Part shown: one piece after another, positions 33,913 to 49,945 of the stretch | Numbering within the stretch: position 1 is the first letter of the stretch | Layout: each line of letters begins with the position of its first letter | Assembly (NCBI GenBank): GCA_039621445.1 | Contig: CP154955.1 | Location: 10,590,241 to 10,654,240, forward strand | Direction of reading: 5' to 3' | DNA: 64,000 bases | Source of the DNA: Euglena gracilis | Lineage: Eukaryota > Euglenida > Euglenophyceae > Euglenales | Position numbers and translations under genes: made by a program | The notes under the pieces: generated by a model | The model's database searches: none | Seen by the model: the letters and a program-made list of their open reading frames with translations, nothing else | What the model was told of the DNA's origin: nothing

Positions 33913-35745
33913 TGGAGACTGTGTGGAGGGGGGGTCTCCTCTCCCACAATGACAAAAGCCAGAACGCCATTGAAGGAGTAAATCGTCAACGAGATTTTAA
34001 CTTCTGACAAGTTTGCACCGATGACTTCTGGCGCTGCACAATCTGGGATGTTTGCAAACCATCTCCCAATCCCACAATATGTCTGCAACACACACACACA
34101 CACACACACAACATGCCTGTTTGGGTGTGCGTGCGTGCGCGCGTGCGTGCGTGCGCACGCGTGTGTGTGTTGCCTAGATGTCTGCCTGGCTGTCTTTGTG
34201 CCTGTCCGCCGTCCAAATATCGTTCCGTCCGTCAATCCATCCATCTGTCTGCATGACTTCAAAGACCTACATACAGGTTTTTTTTTTTCAGGTGGGAACA
34301 CACAGGCAGGCAGGTAAATAATTGCGTCAATTCATCAATCCTGGCTCCCCATCGCTGCCAAATCTCACAGAGACTTTCATGCCTGCAGCCTGTGCATGAT
34401 GTGCAGCGGTGGTCCTGGACCCAGCATGTGCAGTAGAACTCGTTGAAGCCCCGGCGTTCTCGAGACAGAGCCCGCTTTAAGCGGAGTTGCACTTCATTTA
34501 TGCAAAGAGCTAAGCATTACAAAAACCCTGGCAAAAGTTTCAAACATCTTTTGATTACAAAGCATAACTTGCAATATCCCCGCCCCCCCAAAATAAGACC
34601 CGGGTCTGACTTTTGGGCCCGCTGCTGGGGGTCTTATTTTGGATTTTTTCTTCATCGACCCGGGCCCAAAAAATCATCATTCTTCAAATTTCAAAAACAC
34701 TGAAAATTTTCCTTCGGCACTCTGCGCAATGTATAAATTGGCATAAATTGAAAATTACCATGTTTTCCCCCAAAAATGTCAAAATATTACAATTTTCCTC
34801 ATTCATGTGCCAAAATAAGGGTTCTGGACAATTTTTCAGGGACTTTTGTCACCACCTCCAGCGCTTCGCATCGGCAGGGGGGGGGTATTATTTTTTTCTG
34901 TGGTCTTATTTATGGATTTTTGCTTTGTCGTACCAGGGAGGATCTTGTTTTGGGGGGGGGCGGTGGCGTTATTTTGGGTGGGGGTACAACAAATTTCTGT
35001 GCCAAACTGACATCAAAAATGCTTTTTAAAAGGAAAATAAGGTTTACGTGGTTTCGTGAATGTCTCATGGAAGGCAGGCAGGCAGGCAGGCAGGTGCGAA
35101 ACAAAACACGCACATGCAATCACGCAGAGACAGGGAGGAGGAGGGAAAAGAGGCATAGGGCAAGCCCTGAATGACTGGTGGCGATACTTCCTGTACTGCC
35201 GATGCCAACCACCTGCCAGAAGAGGGTTGAATGCAAACCTCCTGGGTTGTGCAATTCCCTCCACTCCTGTCCATGAGTAACGCTAACTGACCCCCCCTCT
35301 CCACAGGAGTTGGCTGGTGCTACAAGAGAAACGAGGGGGAAATGAAGTGGCGTGAAGCACCAGAAAGGAGAGAAAGAAGAGCTGCAACAGAAGCAAGAAT
35401 ACACGAAATTGCCCTCTGACGCCTTGACATATCCGCCCGGTGGGGCGGAAAAAGTCAACTGATACGAATCCACGGATAATTCTGTATATGCCCCTCCCTG
35501 TGGATGCCCATCGCCCCTGGGGAAGGAGGGCAGCTGAGGGGGGGGGGCAGAAAAGGGGAGGGGGTAGACGCGGTCGATTTCATCCCCCCCTCCGGAAAGC
35601 TGTCACCTGTCAAATCAGCGAGTACAGAGGTTGGTGACAGTTTAGGTATGCCTACCCCCCCCCCTGGAGAAATTGTACTCCCCGGGAAACTGTCACCTAC
35701 TCCATAGTCGCTGACCTGTCGCCATAGGGACCTGTTATTGAGGGC

Positions 35746-35868
35746 AGGGAATTTCTGAAGCACTCCCCGGGGGGTTCCAATCGGCTGGCTGGAAAAAGGT
35801 GCTGGCTGGCTGGAGCCCCCCCCCCCCCAGTGGTAGGGTGGGACCAGCTTAAGAAATTCCTGATTGAG
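35746..35868. mobile_element. Right-arm copy of the 119-bp element
   Basis: Reverse complement of 15892-16010 with ATTGAGGGCA on both sides, confirming the 10-bp target duplication. Confidence 0.75.
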
Positions 35869-35882
35869 GGCAACGCACCCAC

Positions 35883-36011
35883 AGGAGGACAGGCCCCCGT
35901 GTGGCAGCCCGCCGCCCCCCGCCACACCGGCTGAGCGGGGCTGTCCCGCAGCCGGGAGGCCCGCCGGTACGCCTCCGCCGCCATCATCCGCGAGACACTG
36001 GCGGACACCGA
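35883..36011 (-). CDS. Exon 3 duplicate (right arm)
   Basis: Minus-strand copy of exon 3: SRMMAAEAYRRASRLRDSPA, with A to S in the helix. The frame is open, and the flanking 119-bp element insertion is shared, so that insertion predates the duplication. Confidence 0.6.
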
Positions 36012-37163
36012 CTTCCTGGGGAAGGGGCGCGGCCGCCGGGTCCCTCCGGCCAAACGGCCAACCTTGACGGCGGGGGCGGGGTTCGGGGGGGGTGGAAGGA
36101 AGTGTGCCGAGATTTCTCACTGGTTTGCGTGCGCTTGTGTTGCAACTTTGGGGAATTTCTTTCCAACCGAAGAATGCCACTGCCAGCCCGATGGGGGGTT
36201 TCCAGAGTAGGAAGCGCCGACCCCCCCCCCCCCAGGGTGTTCTTAACTCGGACCGGCACCTCATTAACAATGTGTGGAAAAAAGGTCCCGGAGGGGGAGC
36301 TTATTCAAGGCATGGAAAAAAGGGCACACATGGGGAAATGTCTGGGGGATAAGAAGTGGAATGGCGTGGGGTTTCATTGGGCGGACTGTGCTTTTTCTTT
36401 TTGCTTTGGCAACTGCTCCAGGTGCCTGCCACACAACTTGCAAATTTGCGGCAGCCCCCCCCCCCCCCAAACATCATCATGTGCTGAGATGCGAGGCATA
36501 TTTTTGAAGGGGAAATTGCCCATTGCAGCAATTTCATTGTCAAACAAGAATCAAGGTCAGTGCAGTGAATAGAAATCGGTGTCAATGGTCTGGGATGTTG
36601 GAAGCCAAAACCCTAGCATAAGACACCTAATGGAGGCAAATGAGGCACCGGTTACGTCAGCAGAGGAAATACCATTTAGTTTGCCCCCCCCCCCCCGAGA
36701 CAAGTGGTCCGCCACCGGAGGTCTGGGCATCCCAAAGAGGGTTTTCTGTACATCTATCTTAAAATTCTGCTTCTGGGGGTGGAATTCTTTGAAGAGCGTG
36801 CAACACTCAGAGGAAAGCTTAATGAAAACATTCTCCCTCGGACCTCGCTTTGTTTTGTCTGCTGCAATGTGACGGTGGCTTTTATTCTGGTCCAGGATGA
36901 TGATTCCCCCGAAAATCGCAAAAAGGTGCCTTGTTTTGAGGGATGCCGAAGTCTCTCGGTGCCAGTCTCCAAAGCTTCTCACATTACAGGGTGCTGAGCG
37001 GCTCTTTTGGGGGAGAAATCACCCCCCGATTCCAGGTAGCAGCCCAGCTGACTTTCCAAAACGGTGTCAGCTAAAACTGGCCGGCCATCATTCAGTATAC
37101 TTTCCACCCCCCCCCCTTCCACATTCCTGACTGGCCAGCTGGGCATCAGGGGCCGAGGGGCAC

Positions 37164-37318
37164 CCGACCCTTGCCGGGATGGACGCCGATGTACTCGTCG
37201 ATGGCGCGGTGAGCGTACGGCACCGCCGCGTCCAGCAGGGTCCGCGACGACCCGCTGACAGACGTGAGCCACCGAGCCAGGCCGTGGTCTCGGGCTGGGC
37301 AGGGCTGGCCGGGAAGGC
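37164..37318 (-). CDS. Exon 2 duplicate (right arm)
   Basis: Minus-strand copy of 14441-14595, open, with the same LARWLTSVSGSSRTLLDAAV block and the same CCACCAG acceptor and alternative GT donors. Confidence 0.75.
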
Positions 37319-39601
37319 CTGGTGGGGGGGAGGTCGGACCCCCCACCCCCCATCATCATATCATCATGGACCCCCCTGAGATGCACTTTGGTTTCTGTCT
37401 GGCTTACCTCCCCCCCCCCTTGTCGTTGACACGCCAATGTTCCAAAAGTGCCGTTGACACGGGGGGGGGTGTGCCAACAACGACACGCCATGTCAATGGC
37501 ACTGTGATTCAATAGGTAGTGTCCCAGAAAAGTGTCGTTGACACGGGGTGTGTGTCAACGACACGCCGTGTCAACGACAAGGGGGGGGGGTAAGGCCTGG
37601 CGCTGCATTCCGCTTCTGGCCCTCTCTTCGGAGCAACTCCCAACAATTATCCGACCCCATGTTCGCTGGGACTTCAAACTTCCGTTTTGTGTTTTCCTTG
37701 CCCTTCCCCTCCCCCTTGGCTTTTTGGCTCCCCTTTCTTGCCTTTGTTGCTGCTTCTGCTTCTGTTGCTGCTCGATTTCGTTCCCAAGAGGTACTCGGAA
37801 TGGTAAGGGCCTACTCCTCCACTGCGTGCCGGCGGGTACCGGTGTTACCTTCAGTGGGCTCTTTTTACCACCACGGCCCGCCGGGTGGTAAAAAGGTGGT
37901 CCCCCAACCCATCACCCAATAGGGTTTCAGGGATTCCGTACAGCCTGGGGCTGGATGACTGGAGTGAGAATTTTCCGGAGGGGGTCCGGGGACTCAGAGG
38001 ACCAACTCAGCTGAACGCCCAACTCGGCCCTGCCCCCACCCCCACCCGGAGGTGGGGAACACCTTCAGCCACCCACCCCTTTGGTTCAGGCATCGCCCTG
38101 CATCACCGTGCATTGCCCTGCATCGCCTTTCGAGGTCCTCAATGGTGCCCTTCTTCATTCTTGGCTGCCGTTGACGGCTCCTCGCCGCTTTTGACCACGG
38201 TTGGCCACTTTAATGCTGCTGGCCCATCTTGACCTTTTTGTCCATTTCTTGACCATTTTTGACCGCGTTTGGCCGTTCTAGGCCGCTTTTAACTTTTTTT
38301 GGCTTTCTATTGGTTGTCATTGATGCGGCTACTGGAGTGGATGCCGGGATGTGATAATGCGAACACCAGAAGGGATGCAGGGATCTGGGGATGCGACCAC
38401 CAGAGCAGACGAGGGGATGCGGATGCTGGAGCTTCAGAGTGACCAAAATCGCTTGAAACAGCAAAAAAAAAAAGCGCGGCCGAATTGGCCCAAACTAGCC
38501 AAAGTGTCCAAAGTCGCAAAAAGTCGCGTGAAAGTGGCCAAAAGTGGCCCAAAAAAGTGGCCAAAAAGAACAGCGAGAGGCAGCCAAAAAGCAACCATAA
38601 CCAACCAACAGTGCCAAAAGTGACCAAAAACGGCCAAAAGTGGCAAAAAATGGCAAAAACACCAAAATTGGCCAAAAGCGACCAAAAGGGCTAAAATGTC
38701 AAACTATGGCCAAAAAAATGCCCGCATCGCCCTGCACTGCCCTGCTTTGTCGGTGCTTGGTGGGCTTGGCTGAGCCCAAGGAGCTGGATTCACTGGAGCA
38801 TAGATTCATGTCGTGACCCCTGGGGCACCTTTTTCCCAGACCCAAACCCACCCACCCACCACCCAAAACTCGCGTAGCTAAAATTGACCAGAAACCATTA
38901 AAAAAAAATCCAGCCTTCGGTCGGGTGACTGACCCACGGTGTACCTTACCCGGGGGGGGGGGGCTGCAGGGCCCCAACTCACCCACTCTTGAAAACCCAC
39001 CCACCCCGGAGAGTAGGGTAAGGGGTCACAGGTGGTAAATGAATCCGTGGGCCAGACCTCCCCTGGGCACCCAACCTTTTAAAAAAGCCTCTGGACGGAC
39101 CCTCCCAAAGGACCCAAGGGGCTCTTGGGGAGCCTCGTGGTGAACCTTTGGGACAGACCTTGGGGTCGGATTGGTGCTGTGGAAACTGAACTCAACGCTG
39201 GACTGAGATATGCCCATGCTCTCGGAAGGCGCTGTTGTCACAGGGGATGTGTCCCCCACACCCCACATCGAAACAACGTGTCAAAAATGCCCCAAAAATG
39301 CGGCGCTGCCGGAAGTGGTGTGCCGGGGGGGGGCAGCAAATCCCGGGCAAATCCCTGTCCCACCCCAGGGGTTCTCTCAAGGACCGAGGGTTCCAGCCGG
39401 GCCAGAAAAAAAGGTACTGGCTGGCTGGACCGTCACTCAAAGGTGGGGTCCCTCTGGCTTGAAGGGAAAAATGGGTTCAAAATACATAATCCCCCCCCAA
39501 ACACCCATTTTGCAAATAACTGAAATAAAACAAAACAAGGATTCACACATCCACCACAGGGCCGGCCCTAAACCACAGCCTGCCCCCGATGGCCGGCGTA
39601 C

Positions 39602-39677
39602 CGCTGCCGGTCACGGCGAGGCAGCACATGAGGTTGGCGGCGTGGATCTTCTCCACCGCGGCGAAGACTTCGTTCAT
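39602..39677 (-). CDS. Exon 1 duplicate (right arm)
   Basis: Minus-strand copy of 12081-12156: ATG at 39677, MNEVFAAVEKIHAANL, donor G|GTACGC. Length and frame are identical to the left-arm exon. Confidence 0.7.
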
Positions 39678-41344
39678 TCTGTGGGACAGCAGGATGGGAA
39701 GGTCGGGCAGAGATGCCTGTACCTGGGGGCCTGTGAGGATGAGAGGAGTGGACGCAATTACCGACCCCGGGGGCATGCCTTGTGCTATGGGGTGCCTGCC
39801 CATCGCAACCTTCCTTAGAAAAAAAAAGAAGCCTGTCATGGACCCTCAAAAAACGCGGCATAAAGACACGAGAAAAATCAAAGCAAAGCGCAGGAGTCGA
39901 TCAAAAACAGGGAAAAACACAAAAATGAGTTTGCTCGGTGAGAATGGGTCAGGCCCCAGCTTCAGCACCTTGGGGGTTCCTAATCTGGACCACCTGCATC
40001 TAGAAAATCACTGGTCAAATCCCGCCCGGGCCCCATTTTTTCCTCGTGATTGCTCTGAAGCTCCCGAAAATTTTGGACACAAAATACCTGCTGAATACAC
40101 CTGGTTTTGGAAGGTTGTTTTTTGGATTTTCTTTGTGTACAAATTGAAAAGGAAAATAGGGAACATTCCCATATCGGCCCAGAAAAAATTTTCACCATTA
40201 CCTGGGGCTGCCCCCCCCCCCAGGAGGAGTCCACTAGAATTCCCAGTGCTGGCTCCAGCCCCATGGGACAGACTTTTGCCCAAAGGTCACCAATCAGGTG
40301 CATTGTGTTGTTGGCGTTGCCATTGGTGTGGTGGCCGCTGTTAAAGGTGCTGTAACCGTTTCCACTTCGATGGTTCTCTGATCGTAAATATATGGAGAGG
40401 ATTGGTATGGGTGTGCGGGTAGATGTAAAGATTCATGCACAAACACATGCTCAAGGATTTGCCGTACTTAAATAAGAAACAGCAGGCCGGCCACAATTCA
40501 ACCTGGGGGTTGGAAAGGCTGCAAAGGTTGTCTCGTGACCCCATGCCAGACAACCTTGCAAGCCACTCGTGGATGATGAATGGAACAGGGAAGAGGAATC
40601 TGTACGAAGACAGGCTGAGGTCCACATTCCAATCCATATCCACACCAACGACAACTTCCCATCTTGGAGAACCCTGATGGTTTCTCGGGCACGGCGGTTT
40701 ACAGGGATTGTTTTGAGCACCAGATTCTACGAAGGGCCTGCTCATTTCACCTAATCTCTAGAAAAATCGCAATCGCGGTGGTCAATCCATAAAATGCACG
40801 CCCCTGGAACCATCATTTCGGCAATTGGCAAGACCCTGGGTGTGGTGTATTGGTAACTTTGGGGGGGGGGGGTGTTAACTGTTGGTTGATGACAATGCTG
40901 TGCGGGTTGATAATTTTAAGCACTGGCTGATGACTGCTGGTGGGGCATTATTTGAGGTGTCGGTATTAGTTATTAGTTATTAGTTTCCAGTTTTGGGGCC
41001 AAAACGCAATTTTCTATGGATGAAATTCTTGAGGACGGGAGCTTGACTCACAAGCGAGCCCGTGTCCCTCGCCCCCCCCACCTCCCACAACCATATTTGG
41101 CTGTGGGCCACTCACCACGGCACGGCACCGCAAGATCAGAAAACCACCGCACTGCAGCACCCCTGTGCGGAAGTGCGGTGCCTTGCAGGACGGGGCGACA
41201 TACAGGAGGGGCCAGAGGAGGCGGCACGCGTGCATGTCGGGCACGGCAACCCTGGAATCAAGCCCCCCCCCCTGCTGTTGGGGTGGTGCGGCCGTGTTGG
41301 TGGCTGGGGGTAAAGAGGTTGCGGCCCTACCCCGCTGGTGGACT

Positions 41345-41875
41345 GGGATTTTTTTTTTAAGAATCTCCGGGTGTCCAGCCAGCCGGCTGGGAAAAAGGAG
41401 CTGGCTGGAAAACAGGTGCTGCCAAGGGGGAGGGGGTCCCGGGGGGGGGGGGCGGAGGGGGGGGGGAGGTTGCAACCCGACTGTTGGGTTGGACCCAGCG
41501 GGAACCTGGCAGCTGGAAAACAGGAAAAAAAGCCCAAATCCAGCTGGGTTGCAATTTTTTTGTTAAAAAGCTGTGAGGTCCAACCTCAAAGAACACTCAA
41601 AAATGGCCACACTCAAAAGGCCACACATTTTTTGTCCACTTGTTGCAAAACTTTTCGGCGCTATGCGCCGAATTTTTTTTTCGGTCCAGCCCAGCTCTGG
41701 CTGCAAAACTTGCCAAAAAATTTACTACCGCTGGACTGCGGGGGAGGGGTCTGAAGCCCCGTCTGGGAGTGGGAGCGGCTGGTTGGGAAAAAGTGTTGGC
41801 TGGCCGGCTGGCCCCCCCCCCCCCTCCAGGGGGGGGTAGGGTGGGGTCCGGCTCAAGAAATTCCCTACCGATGGG
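41345..41875. mobile_element. Right-arm copy of the 9882-10398 element
   Basis: Reverse complement of the left-arm element, with the same TTCGGCGCTATGCGCCGAA palindrome and C/G runs of different length. Confidence 0.65.
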
Positions 41876-42144
41876 ACCCCCACCCCCGTTTATGCACCGA
41901 ATGGGCCGCCGGATCCTGAAACTGGGTCAAGGATGAGTAGGTTCAACACCAGCCAGGAGTCAACGGTGGTCGAACCCTCTCCCATTGCCTGCTGGCCGCA
42001 GGGATGCCATGGCGGTGGGGGAGGGTAGAAGGTCGGGGAGAGCTGTGAGGTTATATGTGGGAAGAGGGAAGAGGGAAGGATGGGGGGGACTTCGATCGTA
42101 GGGCGGCAGGGGACGAAGATGAGTCGAGGGCCGTGTTCCTTCGC

Positions 42145-42149
<5 letters not shown>

Positions 42150-42180
<31 letters not shown>

Positions 42181-42214
42181 GTGGTGTGTGTGTGTGTGTG
42201 TGAGTGTGTGAGTG

Positions 42215-42259
<45 letters not shown>

Positions 42260-42293
42260 GTGGGTTGGTGGGTGTTGTGTGTGTGTGGTGGGT

Positions 42294-42340
<47 letters not shown>
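42150..42340. repeat. TG/TGCG array (right arm)
   Basis: Counterpart of 9412-9591. Confidence 0.9.
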
Positions 42341-42342
<2 letters not shown>

Positions 42343-45300
42343 TGGGCAGTGCGCAGCCATTCAAATAGGTCAGGTCAAGCAGCACCGCAACCAAACCGTG
42401 GAAAGCCAGGCCATCTAGGGCGGGACAGGGGTGCACAATCAGTAGCCGACGCATGAGCCGACGCACACCGTGCACACCATGCACACCATGCGTCCTTCGA
42501 TGAAATTGACTTAAAACATAGAAATAAGAATTTTGATTGTCTGACATATTTTTTGTGTCGTGCACTGATTTTTCGATTTTCCGAAAAAATTTGGTCACTG
42601 AAAGGCGCACAGTGTGGACGGTGTGCTGCACACCGCGTGCCAGCATACGGTGTGTCCAGCATCCCCATTGGTGAGTTGGTGGGTCTGAAAGATCGAGAGA
42701 GAGAGGATTGGGGTAAAACGCTACCTCCCTTCCCCGGGCGCTTGGCCCAGGCCATTCTTGAAAGTAAGGCCAGGGGGCCAACCTTGGGGGGGGGGGCAAG
42801 TTTGCATGTTCTTTTTGCATGTGTTTCGGCGTCCATGTGCAAAAGGCCAAAGGCCAACTTTAGGGGGGCCAGGTTTGCATGTGAGGAGGTGGGGGGCCAA
42901 GCGCCCAGGGGGGGGGCAAGAGCCTGTTGAGGGGGGGGGGAGGTACCGGTGGCGTTATGAATGATTGCAATGTTTCCCCGGTGCACATACCATCACCGCG
43001 CATCGCTTGCCAAAAATTAGGTTTGATTCAGACGAAAATGCGTGGAATTCATCCGGGGAAAAAAATGGGAGAACTCGACAACGGTAAAAAGAAAAGACTG
43101 TAAAACGGTAAAAACTGAGGCTCGAGGATGCACGGCACAGGGAGGAGGGAGGGGGGGGGGCGAGGACGGTCCCTGGCAAAGCCCAGGGAATGCCGCAGGT
43201 CAGGCGACAAGCACTCCACGACCCTGGTCAGCCACCCAGACGTCTGGCCTGAATGCAACGCGCCGCGTCTCTCACCGGGGAACGGGTTTTCTGCGGACGT
43301 GCGCACTACTGAAAAACAAAAAAAAAAAAAAAAAAGACAAAAAAACAACAAAAAACACAAAATAGATCCGATGCGTTTTGGGATGGCAGCAAATTAAACG
43401 TGCCAAAAACAGTGCTTTTGAACTTCTAGGAAGACTGGTCAAATCTTTATTTTGCAACAAACTTTGAGAAAAATTGTACTTTTCATTCCTTTTAATTATC
43501 ATCAAAACGTTTGACACGCTTGAAATATGTTTGAAACATGTTTTAAAAAGATTCCGAGGACCTTAACAACAAACCATTTTAAAGAATACAAATTCAAATT
43601 ATTTTGTCTTCAAAATTTCCCCCAAATTTATTTTGGAAATTATTCAATTGTGTTCCTTGACAATAACTGTACTTTTTTTTGACAAAAAGGATTTTCCTTC
43701 GATTTTCTGATTTTCTGGAAACCAATGATCCCAAAATCATTTTTTTCCTTATTAAAATTATGTTTGATTTGAAAAAAAGTGGAAGAACAAATCCTTGTGC
43801 GATACCCAAAAACTAACCAAAAGAGAGCGAAATCTGAAAGAAATGTCAAAAAAGGCACATTCCCAAAACTGTGATGCTGCAACAATGAAAAATTTTCAAC
43901 ATTTATGCAAACAATGCAAATTCTGCAACTTGCATTCCACCCTGACCTTCACCCTGGGTCCACCATATGAAACGTCACCATATCCATTTGATGAAGCAAA
44001 ACTGTTTTCAAAATCCACACAAAAAAAACAAGCCTTCCTACACTGCCATTCCTTCAACTGCCCATCGAATCAACAATCCAGATCAAATGACAAAATGACA
44101 TTACAGGAATTGATTTGCAGCGCAGCAGACCTTTGTCCAGGCTAAAGGTTTTTCATTGTGCATTCTCTTTGCCGTTTGCCGTTTGCAATTTTTTTTGCAA
44201 TTTTGTTCAGTTTTGTGCAGGTTTTTTTTTGAAATGCAGTTTTTTGCTTGTTTGCGTGCATTTTTTTGCTCCCCCTGTTGAATAGATCAGGATCAGCACC
44301 TAGAGGAACGTAAAATACATAAAAAAACTCCTGTCAAATCAAGCTTTGCAAACAAATTTTTGAAAAAAAAATTGCAAAATGAGAACCCAACATGGAGAAC
44401 CCAACAAAAAGAACCCAACACAGAGAACCCAACAAAGAGAACCCAACATCGCCAATATTCCCCCAAACTTGCATCCAACCAGTTTAGAGGAGCAAAATAC
44501 ACACAAAACTGGAAATGCTTCAAAAACAGCGAGATGCGAAGCTGGCAGCGACTCATCTATCATTCAACTGTATTTTACAGGACTTCAAGGGAACGCTTTC
44601 TGACAGAAGAACACCCCATGTCATTTATGCCGTTACCGGGATTACTGGAGCTTCGCGGCACGCCAGCACATTAACAGTGTCAGCCATTTTCCCCCAGGGA
44701 GGCGGCGGCCCTCGGGGTTCGGGGCCAGGCAGAGCAGCAGCCGCAGAGAAGCGGACGACCCAGGTGGGCTGGGGATGGGAGAGGGCGGGCGGGGCGCGGC
44801 AATGGTCCACAGGGCTGCCGCGGATGGGAGGGGGAGGGCTGGGCCATGCGACCTTGCCAGTAGACGGTGGGCAGCAAGGGGGAACGCAACGAACACCTCA
44901 GCATGTGCAATTGCAAAAAAATGCAAATGCAAAAATGAAAATGCTAAAAAAAAGAGCAAAACTAATAAAGTGCAAAAGCATGCTAAAATGCTTTAAGAAT
45001 TAAAAAAATGAAAAAAAATGCACGTTGCACGTTAATTCCTTCAGAGCTCCCCGAGTGCTTGCATTTCTGCTGGAAAGCACTGGGAAACGTTTTCACCTCC
45101 TGCGGGGGAAAACTAATTCCCCATGCAACAATATTTAGTATCAGGTGCACATGAAACACTGTGAAGGTTTTAACAAATCCCTTGCAATACACTTATGTTT
45201 TCTCATGCACCAACTTGCAACTACCAAATGTTACCAACTACAAATTGATAAATTTGTTCAAAAAAAGTGACACATGCAGCTTTGGGTCTTGGGATTGTGG

Positions 45301-47147
45301 ACCAAGAGGACTTTCAATTACCCAATAAACACCAAAGAAAATTTCAGAAAAATTGGCAGGGCAATTAAGCAAAAAAAAAAACTGAAAAAATTACAAATGT
45401 TTTACCTTGCAAAAAAATTCCAATCACACACAAATGCAAATTCACAAGATTTGTAAAGCAAAAAAAATGCAAATGCAACTTGCATCCCCTCTTGTGAAAA
45501 TCACATTGCAAAAAATATTCAGTTCTTATTCAGCAACCCTCAAAACAGAAAACTGGGCCGAACTTGAGACCCAAAAACATTTCCATTTCTTAAATCTCTC
45601 TTTCTAAAAGCTGGACTCAAACTTTCGAACACACATGCTCAGTGGGACAGATTCCCACCCACGCCAGGCCACACCCATCAGCTTGGGAGTCTGCGGCCAT
45701 TTGGAGGTTTTCTGTTGTTCAGTTGCGAGGGATCTCCAGCCCTGTGGGCCCCACTAAAAAGGGGGAAAATCCGCACAGTGGGGGACGATGGAGGGGTGGA
45801 AGCTCCCATCTGGCAAGTGCAACGGGGTGAGAATGCAATGGCCCACAGGGGAGAGAGGGCCTTCGGACTTGGGCACACTCAACATTCAACCTTCAGCAGT
45901 GGATTTTTCAGGGAACGGTCAGGGAAAAAGATATTCCAAAAACACTGCGAAAAACATGGGAAACTGAATTAAAATGGTGTAAAAAAAACCAAAAACAAAA
46001 TTGAACAGCAGCCTCATACTGCTGGGCACCCCCGACTTTTCAGGGGAGGAAGATTTCCAGGAGAATCCAGCTCTGCAATTAAATCTTTGCCCTTCGGATA
46101 CTTTGGAAGCCTGTTTTACGGGGGGGGGGGTTTTGACCCCCGCCGCCCCGCCCCGTCACACATGTGAGACTGAAGCTCCTTGACCACAGACCATGACTTC
46201 CGAATTCACAGCTGACACCCCCCTGAAGGTCCTCTCAGACGATGGACGGAGGCACAAGGTGCCCCGTCTGGGGGGCAATCGCGCGGCACTGTGGGCGACC
46301 CAAACATGTCGCCTGGAGGGAGGGGGAAGGATGGGCCGAAGCAGGCGTTCTCTGCCCCCCCCCAAAGAAAGTAGTCGATTAGGTGGGCGATGGTGGTGGA
46401 GGACCACAGCCCCACATACAGGACCGCCAACCGCGAGACGGGGTGGGTTTTTTGTGAGACCTTGTGAATGGGATTCCCAGGAGAAATCAAAAGATCACCA
46501 GCAAACACAAAATCAAAAAAAAACCACATAAAAAGCGAGCTTGTGTTGCACCCCCCTGGGGCCACCTTATCCACCATCGAAGTGAATCCCAAAGAAAAGC
46601 CAGAATTGACTTCCGGCCCAACCACCTTCTGCGCCAACCATAAACCAGCTCCTAAAACAACAGTCAACTTATGATATTTTGAACTTCCTGGAAAAAAACC
46701 AAAACAGATATATACCAAAAACGCAAGAGCCCAAATTCAAACCACCAAAGAGATACAGAGCGACTGAAAAATTAAAAAAATGAAACTTAAAAATAGAACG
46801 AACTTGAACCGAAAAAATTAAAAACTCTTGAAACTTAAACAAACTTGAAACTAAAACAAATTATAAAAAAATGAAACCAAAAAAATGAAACCGTGAGAGA
46901 AGTCGAAAAAAATCCAAAAAATACATTCCCCATCCCCGGGCGCTTGGCCCAGAACAGAATATTAAGGGAAGCCCGGGGGGGGGGCAACCTTGGGGGCCGA
47001 ATATCAGCGGGCAGCGGGCCATGCACAAAACAGGCCGAAAGCCATCAAAAATGGGGGCCAGTTCACCAGTTATGGCCGAAGGCCTTAACTGAAGACATCT
47101 GCGGAGGGGGGGTTCAGGCGCCCGGGCAAATGACCGGGGGGGGGTCC

Positions 47148-48358
<1,211 letters not shown>

Positions 48359-48629
48359 AACTGAAAAAGTGAGAAAAAGGCGGGGAAACAAAACAAGATG
48401 CAGCATGCTTTTGAGGAAACGATTTTGCCCCAATCTTCCGTGACCTTTCTTCTTTGGTTGATGAACAGCGTAATTTCTCGAAGACATTTCTGCAAGAGTG
48501 ACCAAAAAAAGCCGGTTCGTGATTGTTCGTGAGGGTTCGTATTGTGTCGTGATTTTGCCCCAAAGGCCCACAGCGGGGGGGGCGGGAGGGGGGGGAGGGG
48601 GGTCGGGGCACGAACCAGGGAAAAACCGG

Positions 48630-49298
<669 letters not shown>

Positions 49299-49639
49299 GG
49301 GGGTGCACCACACAAACTGGGCCAGAAGCGAAGTTGGCACCGGCCAGAAACAGACATGAAGCCTTAGTGCAACTAACAGGGGGGGGGCACGACACAGAGT
49401 CGCCGGAGATCCCCACCCCCCGGTCAGAGCGGCCTGGCTGAGGGGTGGGGGCTCAGGGGACCAGGCTTGGGGCGCCAACGCAAGGCCGCGCTGCGTCAGG
49501 GTGAGGGGGCACGGGAGGGCAGGCGATGGGGCGGGCCGTGGCTGGGGGGGGGGCGGGCGGCCCCTGCAGGTTCGTTTTGGCGACCCCGGGGGGGGCACTG
49601 ATTCCCGGAACCCACCTCCACCTACCCACCGTTTTGAAC

Positions 49640-49945
49640 AGCCGGCCGACCATCACCCGCTGCGGGTCCACCGGCGGGGGAGGGGGTGGACATGCCCACC
49701 CACCACAGCCCCGGGGGGTCGGCCCATAGAGAGCCAATGAAATCCGTTGCTGTAACACGACACATGTCATCATTCACCGCTAATGAAACACCCCTCCCCG
49801 CTTCGCTGCGTTGAAGCAACGCGTGGGCTGCCAGTGCCGAGTAATTCGTCACCGCATTGGCAATCCATATTACGGAGTAATTGCGTAATTGCGTAATTGC
49901 GTAATTACGCAATTACGCAATTAATCCGTAAGTCCACTGCGGTGC
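49640..49945. other. Right-arm-specific segment with GCGTAATT hairpin
   Basis: About 300 bp that does not match the left arm, where a second copy of the TG module stands instead. It contains a run of GTAATTGC units that turns into its own complement (about 49872-49925), giving an extended hairpin. Confidence 0.6.
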